A stretch of 6,717 nucleotides of DNA from Lachnospiraceae bacterium (GTDB lineage Bacteria; Bacillota; Clostridia; Lachnospirales; Lachnospiraceae), in the NCBI GenBank assembly GCA_017420605.1, contig JAFOIS010000295.1, forward strand, positions 1-6,717, written 5' to 3'. The notes under the pieces were generated by a model. That model saw nothing but the letters and a program-made list of their open reading frames with translations, had not been told where the DNA came from and searched no databases. The number at the start of each line of letters is the position of its first letter. The stretch's first letter is position 1. A program made the position numbers and the translations under genes. Below are positions 1 to 5,511 of the stretch, piece by piece.

Positions 1-1342
1 GATGCGGATGGTCCGCGCCCAAGGGCCCCCACGGCGCGCGCAGCGACGCGTCCGAGCCGGGGACGATCCACGGCTTCGCGAGAATCTTGTCGAGGTTCTC
101 CTCGCTCATGCCGAAGAAGAACGCGCCGGTCTTGCAGCCGTCGAGTTCGAGGATGCGGCAGATGAGCTCTCCGGGAGAAATCGCTTGGGTATCGTTCTTT
201 TGCGGCTTAAGACAATCGGCGACAGTTTTGCCGCTGAGGGCTTTGGTGGATTCGTGCCACGTGCCGCCTATCATCACCGTCGACCAGTCGCGGCCGGACG
301 CGTTGATCTCGGCGACGATCTTCGCGCGCGTCGCGGAATCTGCGAGACGCGCCATCTCCGCGGGCGCGGCGCCTTCCTGCGCCCAGTCGGGAAGGACAAT
401 GTCGAGGTCTGTGCCGGCTGCGCAGTAGGGATAACGATCCGATCCAAGAAGGACGCCCTCCTTCATCCCGCCCTCGATCTTCCCGATGACGGCGTCGATC
501 TTGCTCCAGTTGTTCTTCCCGCTCGTCTTGAGGTGGGATATCTCCGCGCGTATGCCCGTCCTGCGGGCAAGGTCGATCACTTCGTCGATCGCCTCGAGAA
601 TCCTGTCGCCTTCGGACCTCATGTGCGTCGCATAGATTCCGCCCCTCTTCGCCGCGACGCGGGCAAGCGCCTCGACTTCATCCGGCGTCGAGTACTTGCC
701 GGGCTGGTAGATGAGTCCCGTCGTGAGTCCATGAGCACCCTCGTCCATCGACTCCGCGAGAAGCCGCTCCATCTTGCCGATCTCGTCCGCCGTCGCAGTC
801 CGGGCGGCATAGCCCATGACTGAAGAACGAAGCGTGTTGTGTCCGACGAACTGCACCGTGTTGACTGCCGGCTTCGCCGCCTCGAGCACCTCGCGGTACT
901 CGGCCATGGAATGCCATGTGAGCCGCTCGCCGAGAATGGTCGCCCAGTCGGACGAAAGCCGCGCCTCTCCGTAGCGCGGCGCGACGGAACCGCCGCACTG
1001 TCCGTTCACCTCGGTAGTGATGCCTTGCGAAATCTTTGACGGCGCATCGGGTTCGACGACGAGATACGCGTCCGAGTGGGTGTGGCAGTCGATGAAGCCC
1101 GGCGTCACCAGGCAGCCGGTTGCGTCGATGGTGGCAGCTTTGCTATTTTGTTTTTGCCACAAAGAACGCAAAGGGTCGCAAAGTGTTTTGGGGTCTGGGG
1201 CGGAGCCCCAGTTTCTTTGTGAACTTTGCGCTCTTTGCGGCTTAATAATATCTACGATCCTGTCACCGTCGACGACGACATCCCCGGCAAAAGCGGGTGT
1301 GCCCGTGCCATCCACGACAAGTCCATTTGCAATCCGAATCAT
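1..1342 (-). CDS. N-acyl-D-amino-acid deacylase (D-aminoacylase family amidohydrolase), C-terminus cut by window edge
   Basis: Zn-dependent amidohydrolase expected to remove the acyl group from N-acyl-D-amino acids in the cytosol. The frame is open from the ATG to the window edge, so 447 codons are visible; the family usually has about 480-530 residues, so the C-terminus is missing. Visible order: N-terminal beta-sandwich strand (MIRIANGLVVDGTG), then TPGFIDCHTHSD with metal ligands H87 and H89, GQCGGSVAP with C116 where the family has its metal-bridging Cys, GLTTGLIYQPG (205-215), ATHMRSEG with H240, EISHLK with H270, DRYPY, and GSDA with D431 as the expected catalytic Asp. The full motif set makes the family call strong; substrate choice is inferred. 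Odd: residues about 35-62 are encoded by a palindromic repeat, where relatives have only a short loop. An AGGA sits only 1 nt before the ATG, so initiation may be inefficient; a GTG four codons upstream (1354-1352) is in frame but would lose that site. Lies 25 nt after the lactonase stop, probably co-transcribed. Confidence 0.9.
   Translation of the reverse strand, partial: MIRIANGLVVDGTGTPAFAGDVVVDGDRIVDIIKPQRAQSSQRNWGSAPDPKTLCDPLRSLWQKQNSKAATIDATGCLVTPGFIDCHTHSDAYLVVEPDAPSKISQGITTEVNGQCGGSVAPRYGEARLSSDWATILGERLTWHSMAEYREVLEAAKPAVNTVQFVGHNTLRSSVMGYAARTATADEIGKMERLLAESMDEGAHGLTTGLIYQPGKYSTPDEVEALARVAAKRGGIYATHMRSEGDRILEAIDEVIDLARRTGIRAEISHLKTSGKNNWSKIDAVIGKIEGGMKEGVLLGSDRYPYCAAGTDLDIVLPDWAQEGAAPAEMARLADSATRAKIVAEINASGRDWSTVMIGGTWHESTKALSGKTVADCLKPQKNDTQAISPGELICRILELDGCKTGAFFFGMSEENLDKILAKPWIVPGSDASLRAPWGPLGADHPH
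1156..1241. repeat. Nested imperfect palindromic element inside the deacylase gene
   Basis: Three nested inverted pairs share one centre. The outer arms are 1156-1173 and 1224-1241, matching at 16 of 18 positions (arm type CCACAAAGAACGCAAAG). The middle arms are TCGCAAAG (1176-1183) and CTTTGTGA (1215-1222), 7 of 8. The core is a perfect stem CTGGGGC / GCCCCAG (1195-1201, 1205-1211) with a 3-nt loop. The sequence looks like a dispersed intergenic repeat, yet it lies in a coding region, read in frame as about 29 residues between the DRIVDI strand and the TIDATGCLVTPGF segment. It is also open in one plus-strand frame. I see no clear target-site duplication and no second copy in the window. The repeat class is inferred from structure. 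Confidence 0.82.
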
Positions 1343-1353
1343 TTCCTTTCTCA

Positions 1354-1367
1354 CCAACCGCCAACCG
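1354..1367. repeat. Heptamer tandem (2 x CCAACCG) between lactonase and deacylase
   Basis: Two perfect copies of CCAACCG (1354-1360, 1361-1367) directly follow the lactonase TAG stop and fill most of the 25-nt gap before the deacylase ATG. The 12-nt stretch 1352-1363 is an exact inverted copy of 2465-2476 on the other side of the lactonase gene. The pattern resembles the short tandemly repeated heptamers described in cyanobacteria and some other bacteria; that class assignment is by analogy. Confidence 0.6.
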
Positions 1368-2462
1368 CTACAGAAACTTGAAGCAGAGCGGACGCCAGCA
1401 GGGAATGGGCGCACCGACGGGCGTGAGCGTGCACTTGTCGCGGTCGAAGGCGTAGACCTGGATCTCGTCGGACATCTTGTGCCCGACGACCATGAACTTC
1501 TCGCCCGGCATCAGCTCGAAGTCGCGCGGAAACTTTCCGGTCAGCTTCGCGATGTTCCTGAGCTTGAGCTTCCCGAGCGCCCCGACCTCGTAGAACGCGA
1601 TCGAGTCGTAGCCGCGGTTCGACGCCATCACGATCTTTCCGTCCGCAGTCGTCTTTATCGCCGCGGCCTTCGTGACGAGGTTCGCGCCGTCCGGAGCCCA
1701 GCGGTTGAAGCCGTCCGGCAGCATCGACGTCTTGTCCATGAGCGTGAACGTCGCGCCGTCGAAGGCGTAGTGCGCGACGGAACTGCCGAGCTCGTTGACG
1801 ATGTAGAGATTCCTGTTGAGGCCGTTCGGCAGGAAGATCGCATGGCGAGGTCCGTCGCCCTTCGCCGCCTTGATGACAAGATCCTTCCGGCGCTCCATCG
1901 TCGACGGGTCGAAGAACCACACGCGGTCGCAGCCGAGGTCGACGACGCCCATCCCGCCGTGCCCGACGCCCGCGGGGTCGAGGTGGAACGTCTGGTGCGC
2001 GAACGCCTTCTGCTGACGGTTCTTGTTGTCGCCCATGTCGTCGTCGGGGAAGACAAAGGTGCGGAGGCCGCTTCCGTCGATGCCGACCGTCCCGCAGGTC
2101 GCGGACACGTACGCGGCGAATGCGACGCGCTTCCCGTCCGGCGTGAGCGACACGTGGCACGGGGCCTCGCACGGAAGCTCCGCGAGCTTCGTCATCTCGC
2201 CGATGCGATGTCCGTCGAGCGCAAACCTGACAACAGCTCCGCGGCTCGCGGCTTCGCGCTTCTCGCCGATGACGGAATAGAGATTCCTGCGCTCCTTGTC
2301 GATTTCGAAGTATGTCGTCCCCTGGACGTCCTTCACGGTCTGGACGATCTTCGCCGCACCGGACTCGGTATCGCATTCGAGGACGTGGAGCGACTGTCTG
2401 TCGGGCGCGCCCGTGTTGCACCCGACGATACAGTAGACTGTCGTAGCCATGAGTAGGTTCAT
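1368..2462 (-). CDS. Lactonase, seven-bladed beta-propeller family (6-phosphogluconolactonase type)
   Basis: Predicted beta-propeller lactonase (PF10282); characterised relatives hydrolyse 6-phosphogluconolactone in the oxidative pentose-phosphate pathway, but many members act on other or unknown lactones. Family segments, numbered from the second ATG: CHVSLTPDGKRV (98-109), GDGPRHAIFLPNG (198-210), LYIVNELGSS (215-224), SNRGYDSIAFYE (277-288), FPRDFELMPGEKF (307-319), and a terminal PLCFKFL. The length of 360-364 residues is slightly above the E. coli Pgl size of about 331. No signal peptide is evident, so it is probably cytosolic. Two ATGs compete (2462 and 2450) and neither has a Shine-Dalgarno sequence, because the DNA upstream of 2462 is a CCACCAA-type heptamer repeat; I report the longer form with low certainty. 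An in-frame extension further upstream (to 2777) overlaps UPF0210 and is not protein-like. It follows UPF0210 by 32 nt and precedes the deacylase by 25 nt. Confidence 0.88.
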   Translation of the reverse strand: MNLLMATTVYCIVGCNTGAPDRQSLHVLECDTESGAAKIVQTVKDVQGTTYFEIDKERRNLYSVIGEKREAASRGAVVRFALDGHRIGEMTKLAELPCEAPCHVSLTPDGKRVAFAAYVSATCGTVGIDGSGLRTFVFPDDDMGDNKNRQQKAFAHQTFHLDPAGVGHGGMGVVDLGCDRVWFFDPSTMERRKDLVIKAAKGDGPRHAIFLPNGLNRNLYIVNELGSSVAHYAFDGATFTLMDKTSMLPDGFNRWAPDGANLVTKAAAIKTTADGKIVMASNRGYDSIAFYEVGALGKLKLRNIAKLTGKFPRDFELMPGEKFMVVGHKMSDEIQVYAFDRDKCTLTPVGAPIPCWRPLCFKFL

Positions 2463-2464
2463 TT

Positions 2465-2498
2465 TGGCGGTTGGTGGCTGGTGGTTGGTGGTGGCTAG
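2465..2498. repeat. Heptamer tandem array (TGGTGGY units) between UPF0210 and lactonase
   Basis: About five degenerate units lie head to tail: TGGCGGT, TGGTGGC, TGGTGGT, TGGTGG (one base short) and TGGCTAG. The last unit contains the UPF0210 TAG stop (2495-2497 read on the minus strand), and the array ends 2 nt before the first lactonase ATG. It replaces any ribosome binding site for the lactonase. Its orientation is opposite to the tandem at 1354-1367. Confidence 0.65.
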
Positions 2499-3859
2499 TT
2501 CTTGAAGGAGTGGATGGGGGCGGGGATTCGGCCGCCGCGGCGTATCATGTCCTCGCACGAGAACGGAGAGACGCGCATCACGGGGGCGTGTCCGAGGAGT
2601 CCGCCGAACTCGACCGTGTCGCCGACCTTCTTGCCCGCGACGGGGATTACGCGGACGGCGGTGGTCTTCTGGTTCACCATTCCGATCGCAGCCTCGTCCG
2701 CGATGATTCCGCTGATGGAGCTCGCCGGCGTGTCGCCGGGAATCGCGATCATGTCGAGTCCGACCGAGCAGACGCATGTCATCGCCTCCAGCTTCTCGAT
2801 CGAGAGGGCGCCTGCCTCCACCGCGTCGATCATTCCCTGGTCCTCGCTCACCGGAATGAACGCGCCGGAAAGGCCGCCCACGTAGGAGGACGCCATGACG
2901 CCCCCCTTCTTGACCTGATCGTTGAGGAGCGCCAGCGCGGCGGTGGTGCCGGGCGCGCCCGCGGACTCAAGGCCGATCTCCTCAAGGATCTCCGCCACCG
3001 AGTCGCCGACGGCCGGCGTCGGGGCGAGGGACAGGTCGATGATGCCGAAGGGGATGCCAAGGCGGCGGGAGGCCTCCTGCGCCACGAGCTGCCCCACGCG
3101 CGTGATCTTGAAAGCGGTCTTTTTGATCGTCTCGCAGAGCACTTCAAAGTCCTGTCCGCGCACCTTCTCCAGGGCGGCCTTCACCACGCCCGGTCCGGAA
3201 ACGCCGACGTTGATCACCGCGTCCGCTTCGGTCACGCCGTGGAACGCACCCGCCATAAAGGGGTTATCGTCCGGCGCATTGCAGAACACGACGAGCTTGG
3301 CGCAGCCCAGGCAGCTGTTTTCCCTGGTCGCCTCCGCGGTCTTGCGGATCGTCTCGCCCATCAGGCGGACGGCGTCCATGTTGATGCCGGTCCGGGTGGA
3401 GCCCACGTTGACGGAGCTGCAGACGATCTCCGTGCAGGCAAGCGCCGCGGGGATCGAGCGGATGAGCAGCTCGTCCGCCTCTGTCATTCCCTTGGATACA
3501 AGGGCCGAGTAACCGCCGATAAAGCTCGCGCCCACTTCTTTCGCGGCCCGATCGAGGGTCTCCGCGATCGTCACGAAATCCTCGGGGCGTTTGCACGCGG
3601 CGGCGCCGACCAGGGCGATGGGCGTTACGGATATGCGCTGGTTCACGATCGGAATGCCGTAATCCGCCTCGATCTCCTTCGCGGTCCGGACGAGGTTCCG
3701 GGCCTTCGTTGTGATCCTGTCGTAGATCTTCCGGTTCAGGCGGTCAAGATTCGTATCCACGCAGTCCAGAAGGCTGATGCCCAGCGTGATCGTGCGCACG
3801 TCCAGGTTCGCCTGCTCGATCATCTGATTTGTTTCGGTAACTTCATAAATATTGATCAT
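2495..3859 (-). CDS. UPF0210 (DUF711, PFL-fold) family protein of unknown function
   Basis: A 454-residue protein matching the usual length of about 450 and complete at both ends ([10 protein letters not shown] at the start, [13 protein letters not shown] at the end). The family has a known structure (Streptococcus pneumoniae SP0239) and is related in fold to glycyl-radical enzymes such as pyruvate formate-lyase, but its reaction is unknown. Recognisable blocks: [10 protein letters not shown] (24-33), [61 protein letters not shown], and [19 protein letters not shown] near the C-terminus. No signal peptide or membrane segment is visible. The start is fixed by a GAGGAA ribosome site 7 nt upstream. 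It lies 18 nt after the ACT-domain gene, the arrangement seen in streptococci and Clostridia, so the two are almost certainly one operon and may be a ligand-sensing subunit plus effector or enzyme (inference). Confidence 0.95.
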   Translation of the reverse strand: MINIYEVTETNQMIEQANLDVRTITLGISLLDCVDTNLDRLNRKIYDRITTKARNLVRTAKEIEADYGIPIVNQRISVTPIALVGAAACKRPEDFVTIAETLDRAAKEVGASFIGGYSALVSKGMTEADELLIRSIPAALACTEIVCSSVNVGSTRTGINMDAVRLMGETIRKTAEATRENSCLGCAKLVVFCNAPDDNPFMAGAFHGVTEADAVINVGVSGPGVVKAALEKVRGQDFEVLCETIKKTAFKITRVGQLVAQEASRRLGIPFGIIDLSLAPTPAVGDSVAEILEEIGLESAGAPGTTAALALLNDQVKKGGVMASSYVGGLSGAFIPVSEDQGMIDAVEAGALSIEKLEAMTCVCSVGLDMIAIPGDTPASSISGIIADEAAIGMVNQKTTAVRVIPVAGKKVGDTVEFGGLLGHAPVMRVSPFSCEDMIRRGGRIPAPIHSFKN

Positions 3860-3866
3860 AGCGGAA

Positions 3867-3872
3867 TTCCTC
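3867..3872 (-). promoter_or_regulatory. Ribosome binding site of the UPF0210 gene
   Basis: GAGGAA on the minus strand, 7 nt before the ATG at 3859, lying inside the 18-nt gap after the ACT-domain gene. It supports the chosen start and a canonical Shine-Dalgarno system for this operon. Confidence 0.75.
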
Positions 3873-3877
3873 GAACT

Positions 3878-4150
3878 TCAGATCCGGTGCATCATATCGA
3901 AGATATCTTCGTGCTGGCAGTGGATCATGACGCCGATCGACTTTCCGAGCATATCCAGCTCGGCCGCAAGCTCGCCCGTCGATTTGTCGCTCCGCGAGGT
4001 ATCCGTGATCATCATCATATGGAAGTAGCCCTGCAGGATCGTCTGTGAGATATCTTCGATATTCACGTTGTTGTCCGCAAGGTAGGTGCACACTTTCGCG
4101 ATGATACCGACCGTATCCTTCCCCGTTACCGTAATAATCGTTTTCTTCAT
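3878..4150 (-). CDS. ACT-domain protein, UPF0237 family
   Basis: A 90-residue protein that is a single ACT domain. Such domains bind small ligands, often amino acids, usually as dimers. The N-terminus MKKTIITVTGKDTVGIIAKV is the typical beta-strand, glycine-rich turn and helix of the fold; it is followed by CTYLADNNVNIEDISQTI and GYFHMMMITD, and the C-terminus IHCQHEDIFDMMHRI is characteristic of the UPF0237 subgroup (S. pneumoniae SP0238 is a homologue of about 88 residues). The start is supported by GAGGTG 6 nt upstream. It is the first gene of a two-gene unit with UPF0210. No DNA-binding or catalytic domain is attached, so it probably acts as a sensor or partner of UPF0210 (inference). Ligand unknown. 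Confidence 0.93.
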   Translation of the reverse strand: MKKTIITVTGKDTVGIIAKVCTYLADNNVNIEDISQTILQGYFHMMMITDTSRSDKSTGELAAELDMLGKSIGVMIHCQHEDIFDMMHRI

Positions 4151-4156
4151 AACCGG

Positions 4157-4162
4157 CACCTC
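4157..4162 (-). promoter_or_regulatory. Ribosome binding site of the ACT-domain gene
   Basis: GAGGTG on the minus strand, 6 nt before the ATG at 4150. It favours this start over a longer open frame (to 4240) whose extra N-terminal residues do not look like the family. Confidence 0.65.
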
Positions 4163-4230
4163 AAAAAATGCTGTGAATGCTATGCTCCCGGAAGAAACGC
4201 ATGTAAGGCCCCCGGAAGCCCTTTCATAAG

Positions 4231-4259
4231 AAGATAACACAAAAGTGCCGTTATTTCAT
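4231..4259 (-). promoter_or_regulatory. Weak candidate promoter for the ACT-UPF0210 operon
   Basis: In the 154-nt gap after the ZIP gene, an ATGAAA -35-like box (4259-4254) and a TATCTT -10-like box (4236-4231) are separated by 17 nt on the minus strand. Each matches consensus at 4 of 6 positions. The gap (4151-4304) is more AT-rich than its neighbours, which fits a promoter region, but the match is weak. I see no convincing rho-independent terminator for the ZIP transcript there, so read-through is also possible. Confidence 0.3.
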
Positions 4260-4304
4260 CCGTTTTCGGTATTTACGGTAAACTCATGCGGCGAAAGGAA
4301 CAGT

Positions 4305-5093
4305 TCAGCCCAGCGCCACGTCCAGCGCCATCATGAGGCTGAAACCGACGGCAAAGAAAAGGACGCCTATATTGGAATGTTCGCCGGAAGACATTTCCGG
4401 GATCAGCTCCTCCACGACCACATAGAGCATGGCGCCGGCCGCGAAGGATAAAAGATAGGGCATTGCGGGGACCACCAGGCTCGCGACAAGAACGGTGATC
4501 CCGCCGAAGACCGGCTCCACCGCACCGGACAGGACGCCGAGCAGGAACGACTTCGGCTTGCTTTTCCCCTCCGCGTAGAGCGGCATGGAAATGATCGCGC
4601 CTTCCGGAAAGTTCTGGATCGCGATGCCGATCGCCAGGGCGAGCGCGCCGCCTGCCGTGATATTTGCCGAACCGGATATAAGTCCGGCGTAGACCACGCC
4701 TACCGCCATTCCTTCCGGAATGTTGTGAAGCGTTACGGCAAGGACCATCATCAGCGTCCGGTTGAGTTTTGTTTTCGGGCCTTCCGCCTGGTCGGCCCGA
4801 TCGATGCTTCTGTGCAGATGCGGGATCACGTGATCCAGAAGAAGCAGAAACAGGATCCCCAGCCAGAAGCCGATAAAGGCAGGAAGGAAAGCCAGCCGCC
4901 CCCTTGCGGAGGATTGCTCGATGGCCGGGACGATCAGGCTCCAGATGGACGCCGCCACCATGACGCCGGCGGCAAAACCGGTCAGGGCGCGCTGCATACC
5001 GGCCCTGAGGTCCTTTTTCAGAAAGAACACACAGGCTGCGCCGGCCGCCGTGCCGATGAAGGGGATGAGAAGTCCGAAGATCACCGTTTTCAT
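4305..5093 (-). CDS. ZIP-family divalent metal transporter (GufA/ZupT-like)
   Basis: Inner-membrane transporter expected to import Zn2+ or another divalent cation such as Mn2+ or Fe2+. It has 262 residues and about eight hydrophobic segments: near 3-25, 36-58, 68-90, 114-138, 146-171, 182-208, 210-231 and 241-261. The signature HNIPEG (H123-G128) in TM4 and QNFPEG (Q160-G165) in TM5 are the ZIP metal-site motifs; Gln/Asn at the start of the TM5 motif is usual in the GufA subgroup. The TM3-TM4 loop has DHVIPHLH (87-94), possible extra metal ligands. TM7 carries VVVEELIPE. Its ATG overlaps the stop of the upstream HMA gene (ATGA, 5093-5090) and has no good ribosome site of its own, so translation is probably coupled. 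Metal specificity cannot be read from sequence; the operator upstream suggests metal-responsive expression. Confidence 0.94.
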   Translation of the reverse strand: MKTVIFGLLIPFIGTAAGAACVFFLKKDLRAGMQRALTGFAAGVMVAASIWSLIVPAIEQSSARGRLAFLPAFIGFWLGILFLLLLDHVIPHLHRSIDRADQAEGPKTKLNRTLMMVLAVTLHNIPEGMAVGVVYAGLISGSANITAGGALALAIGIAIQNFPEGAIISMPLYAEGKSKPKSFLLGVLSGAVEPVFGGITVLVASLVVPAMPYLLSFAAGAMLYVVVEELIPEMSSGEHSNIGVLFFAVGFSLMMALDVALG

Positions 5094-5344
5094 TTTCGTC
5101 CGAACAGGCCTTTCTTTTCATAGGGCGCCGATGCGATGCCAAGACAGGTGTAGCCGGTGGCATCGATCGCCGTCTTGAGTGCACCGGCGTCCACCGCTTC
5201 CTCCGTCAGGAAGGAAGCCTCCTTTTTGCTCCTGGACGCTGCGACTTTCTTTGCTTCCGGTACGGCTTTCCGGATCGCGTCGCACACATGCGCCTCGCAC
5301 ATGCCGCACATCATGCCATCGATCTTCATTGTCGTTTTGATCAT
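5090..5344 (-). CDS. Small heavy-metal-associated (HMA) domain protein
   Basis: An 84-residue, probably cytosolic protein with an HMA/CopZ-like fold. The metal site is MCGMC (C13 and C16), preceded by a strand (TTMKIDG) and followed by the helix EAHVCDAIRKAVP. The C-terminal part (EEAVDAGALKTAIDATGYTCLG) fits the second half of the ferredoxin-like fold, and a basic tail ends in KKGLFGRK. It could be a metallochaperone or metal sensor for the adjacent ZIP transporter, whose ATG overlaps its stop. The middle is unusually Lys/Ser-rich (KKVAASRSKKEAS) compared with CopZ. I chose ATG 5344 because of the AGAGAGG site 8 nt upstream; an upstream GTG at 5380 has no ribosome site and adds a non-conserved tail. 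Copper is the usual HMA ligand, but a ZIP partner suggests Zn, Fe or Mn traffic; the metal is unresolved. Confidence 0.88.
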   Translation of the reverse strand: MIKTTMKIDGMMCGMCEAHVCDAIRKAVPEAKKVAASRSKKEASFLTEEAVDAGALKTAIDATGYTCLGIASAPYEKKGLFGRK

Positions 5345-5352
5345 GCCGCTAT

Positions 5353-5359
5353 CCTCTCT
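5353..5359 (-). promoter_or_regulatory. Ribosome binding site deciding the HMA gene start
   Basis: AGAGAGG on the minus strand, 8 nt before the ATG at 5344. It decides against the longer GTG-initiated frame. The predicted leader from about 5435 to 5345 is about 90 nt and shows no obvious riboswitch fold. Confidence 0.65.
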
Positions 5360-5416
5360 TCTTTTTGTATCCGCAGCCACCGTAAGAGCCGCCGGATGCC
5401 GGAGTGTATGCCAGAT

Positions 5417-5434
5417 GGTTAGTTTTATCTAACC
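5417..5434. promoter_or_regulatory. Palindromic operator candidate over the HMA-ZIP transcription start
   Basis: Perfect inverted repeat GGTTAG-6 nt-CTAACC; on the minus strand it reads GGTTAGATAAAACTAACC. It begins 7 nt downstream of the -10 box, so it covers the expected +1, the classic place for a repressor. The GGTTAG/CTAACC half-sites recall those of DtxR/IdeR/MntR-type metal repressors, although the classical DtxR site has a shorter spacer. With HMA and ZIP genes downstream, a metal-responsive repressor is the natural guess (inference). No regulator gene lies in the window. Confidence 0.6.
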
Positions 5435-5441
5435 TTTGTTT

Positions 5442-5470
5442 ATTATATTCCGCGGAAGAAAGATAATCAA
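5442..5470 (-). promoter_or_regulatory. Sigma70-type promoter of the HMA-ZIP operon
   Basis: On the minus strand a TTGATT -35 box (5470-5465) is followed by a 17-nt spacer and a perfect TATAAT -10 box (5447-5442). The start point is expected near 5435. It lies in an AT-rich patch in the 167-nt gap between the esterase stop and the HMA start, and it is the best promoter in the window. A TTGACA at 5481-5476 is too far from the TATAAT to be the partner. Confidence 0.75.
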
Positions 5471-5511
5471 GGGCCTGTCAATCCGGCAGCTTCTCTATTG
5501 TCCGTTCGTAA

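Noticed and set aside
2..823. Plus-strand open frame of 273 codons
   Set aside because: Antisense to the deacylase, whose metal ligands and catalytic Asp are all visible on the minus strand.
1156..1241. Palindrome as a transcription terminator or a frameshifted pseudogene scar
   Set aside because: The reading frame is continuous through it and all downstream active-site motifs are intact, and no U-run follows the core stem, so an in-frame insertion is the better reading.
1017..2456. Plus-strand open frame of 479 codons
   Set aside because: Antisense to the deacylase and lactonase. Its Arg/Val/Asp-rich residues show no domain, and the minus strand carries recognisable families. The long frame is a by-product of high GC and third-position bias.
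2471..4048. Plus-strand open frame of 525 codons
   Set aside because: Exactly antisense to UPF0210 and the ACT gene. The protein is His/Arg/Asp-rich with no known motifs, the typical shadow of a GC-rich gene.
4187..4218. Direct repeat CCCGGAAG at 4187-4194 and 4211-4218 in the ACT leader
   Set aside because: Only 8 bp and without symmetry; expected by chance at this GC. Too weak to call a regulator site.
4261..4281. Small palindromes after the ZIP gene (CCG-TTTT-CGG and the TTTACCGTAAA type) as terminator
   Set aside because: Stems are very short and no U-run follows on the minus strand, so a rho-independent terminator is not supported.
5345..5380. N-terminal extension of the HMA protein to a GTG at 5380
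   Set aside because: No ribosome site before the GTG, while AGAGAGG lies 8 nt before the ATG at 5344. The extra residues are not part of the HMA fold.
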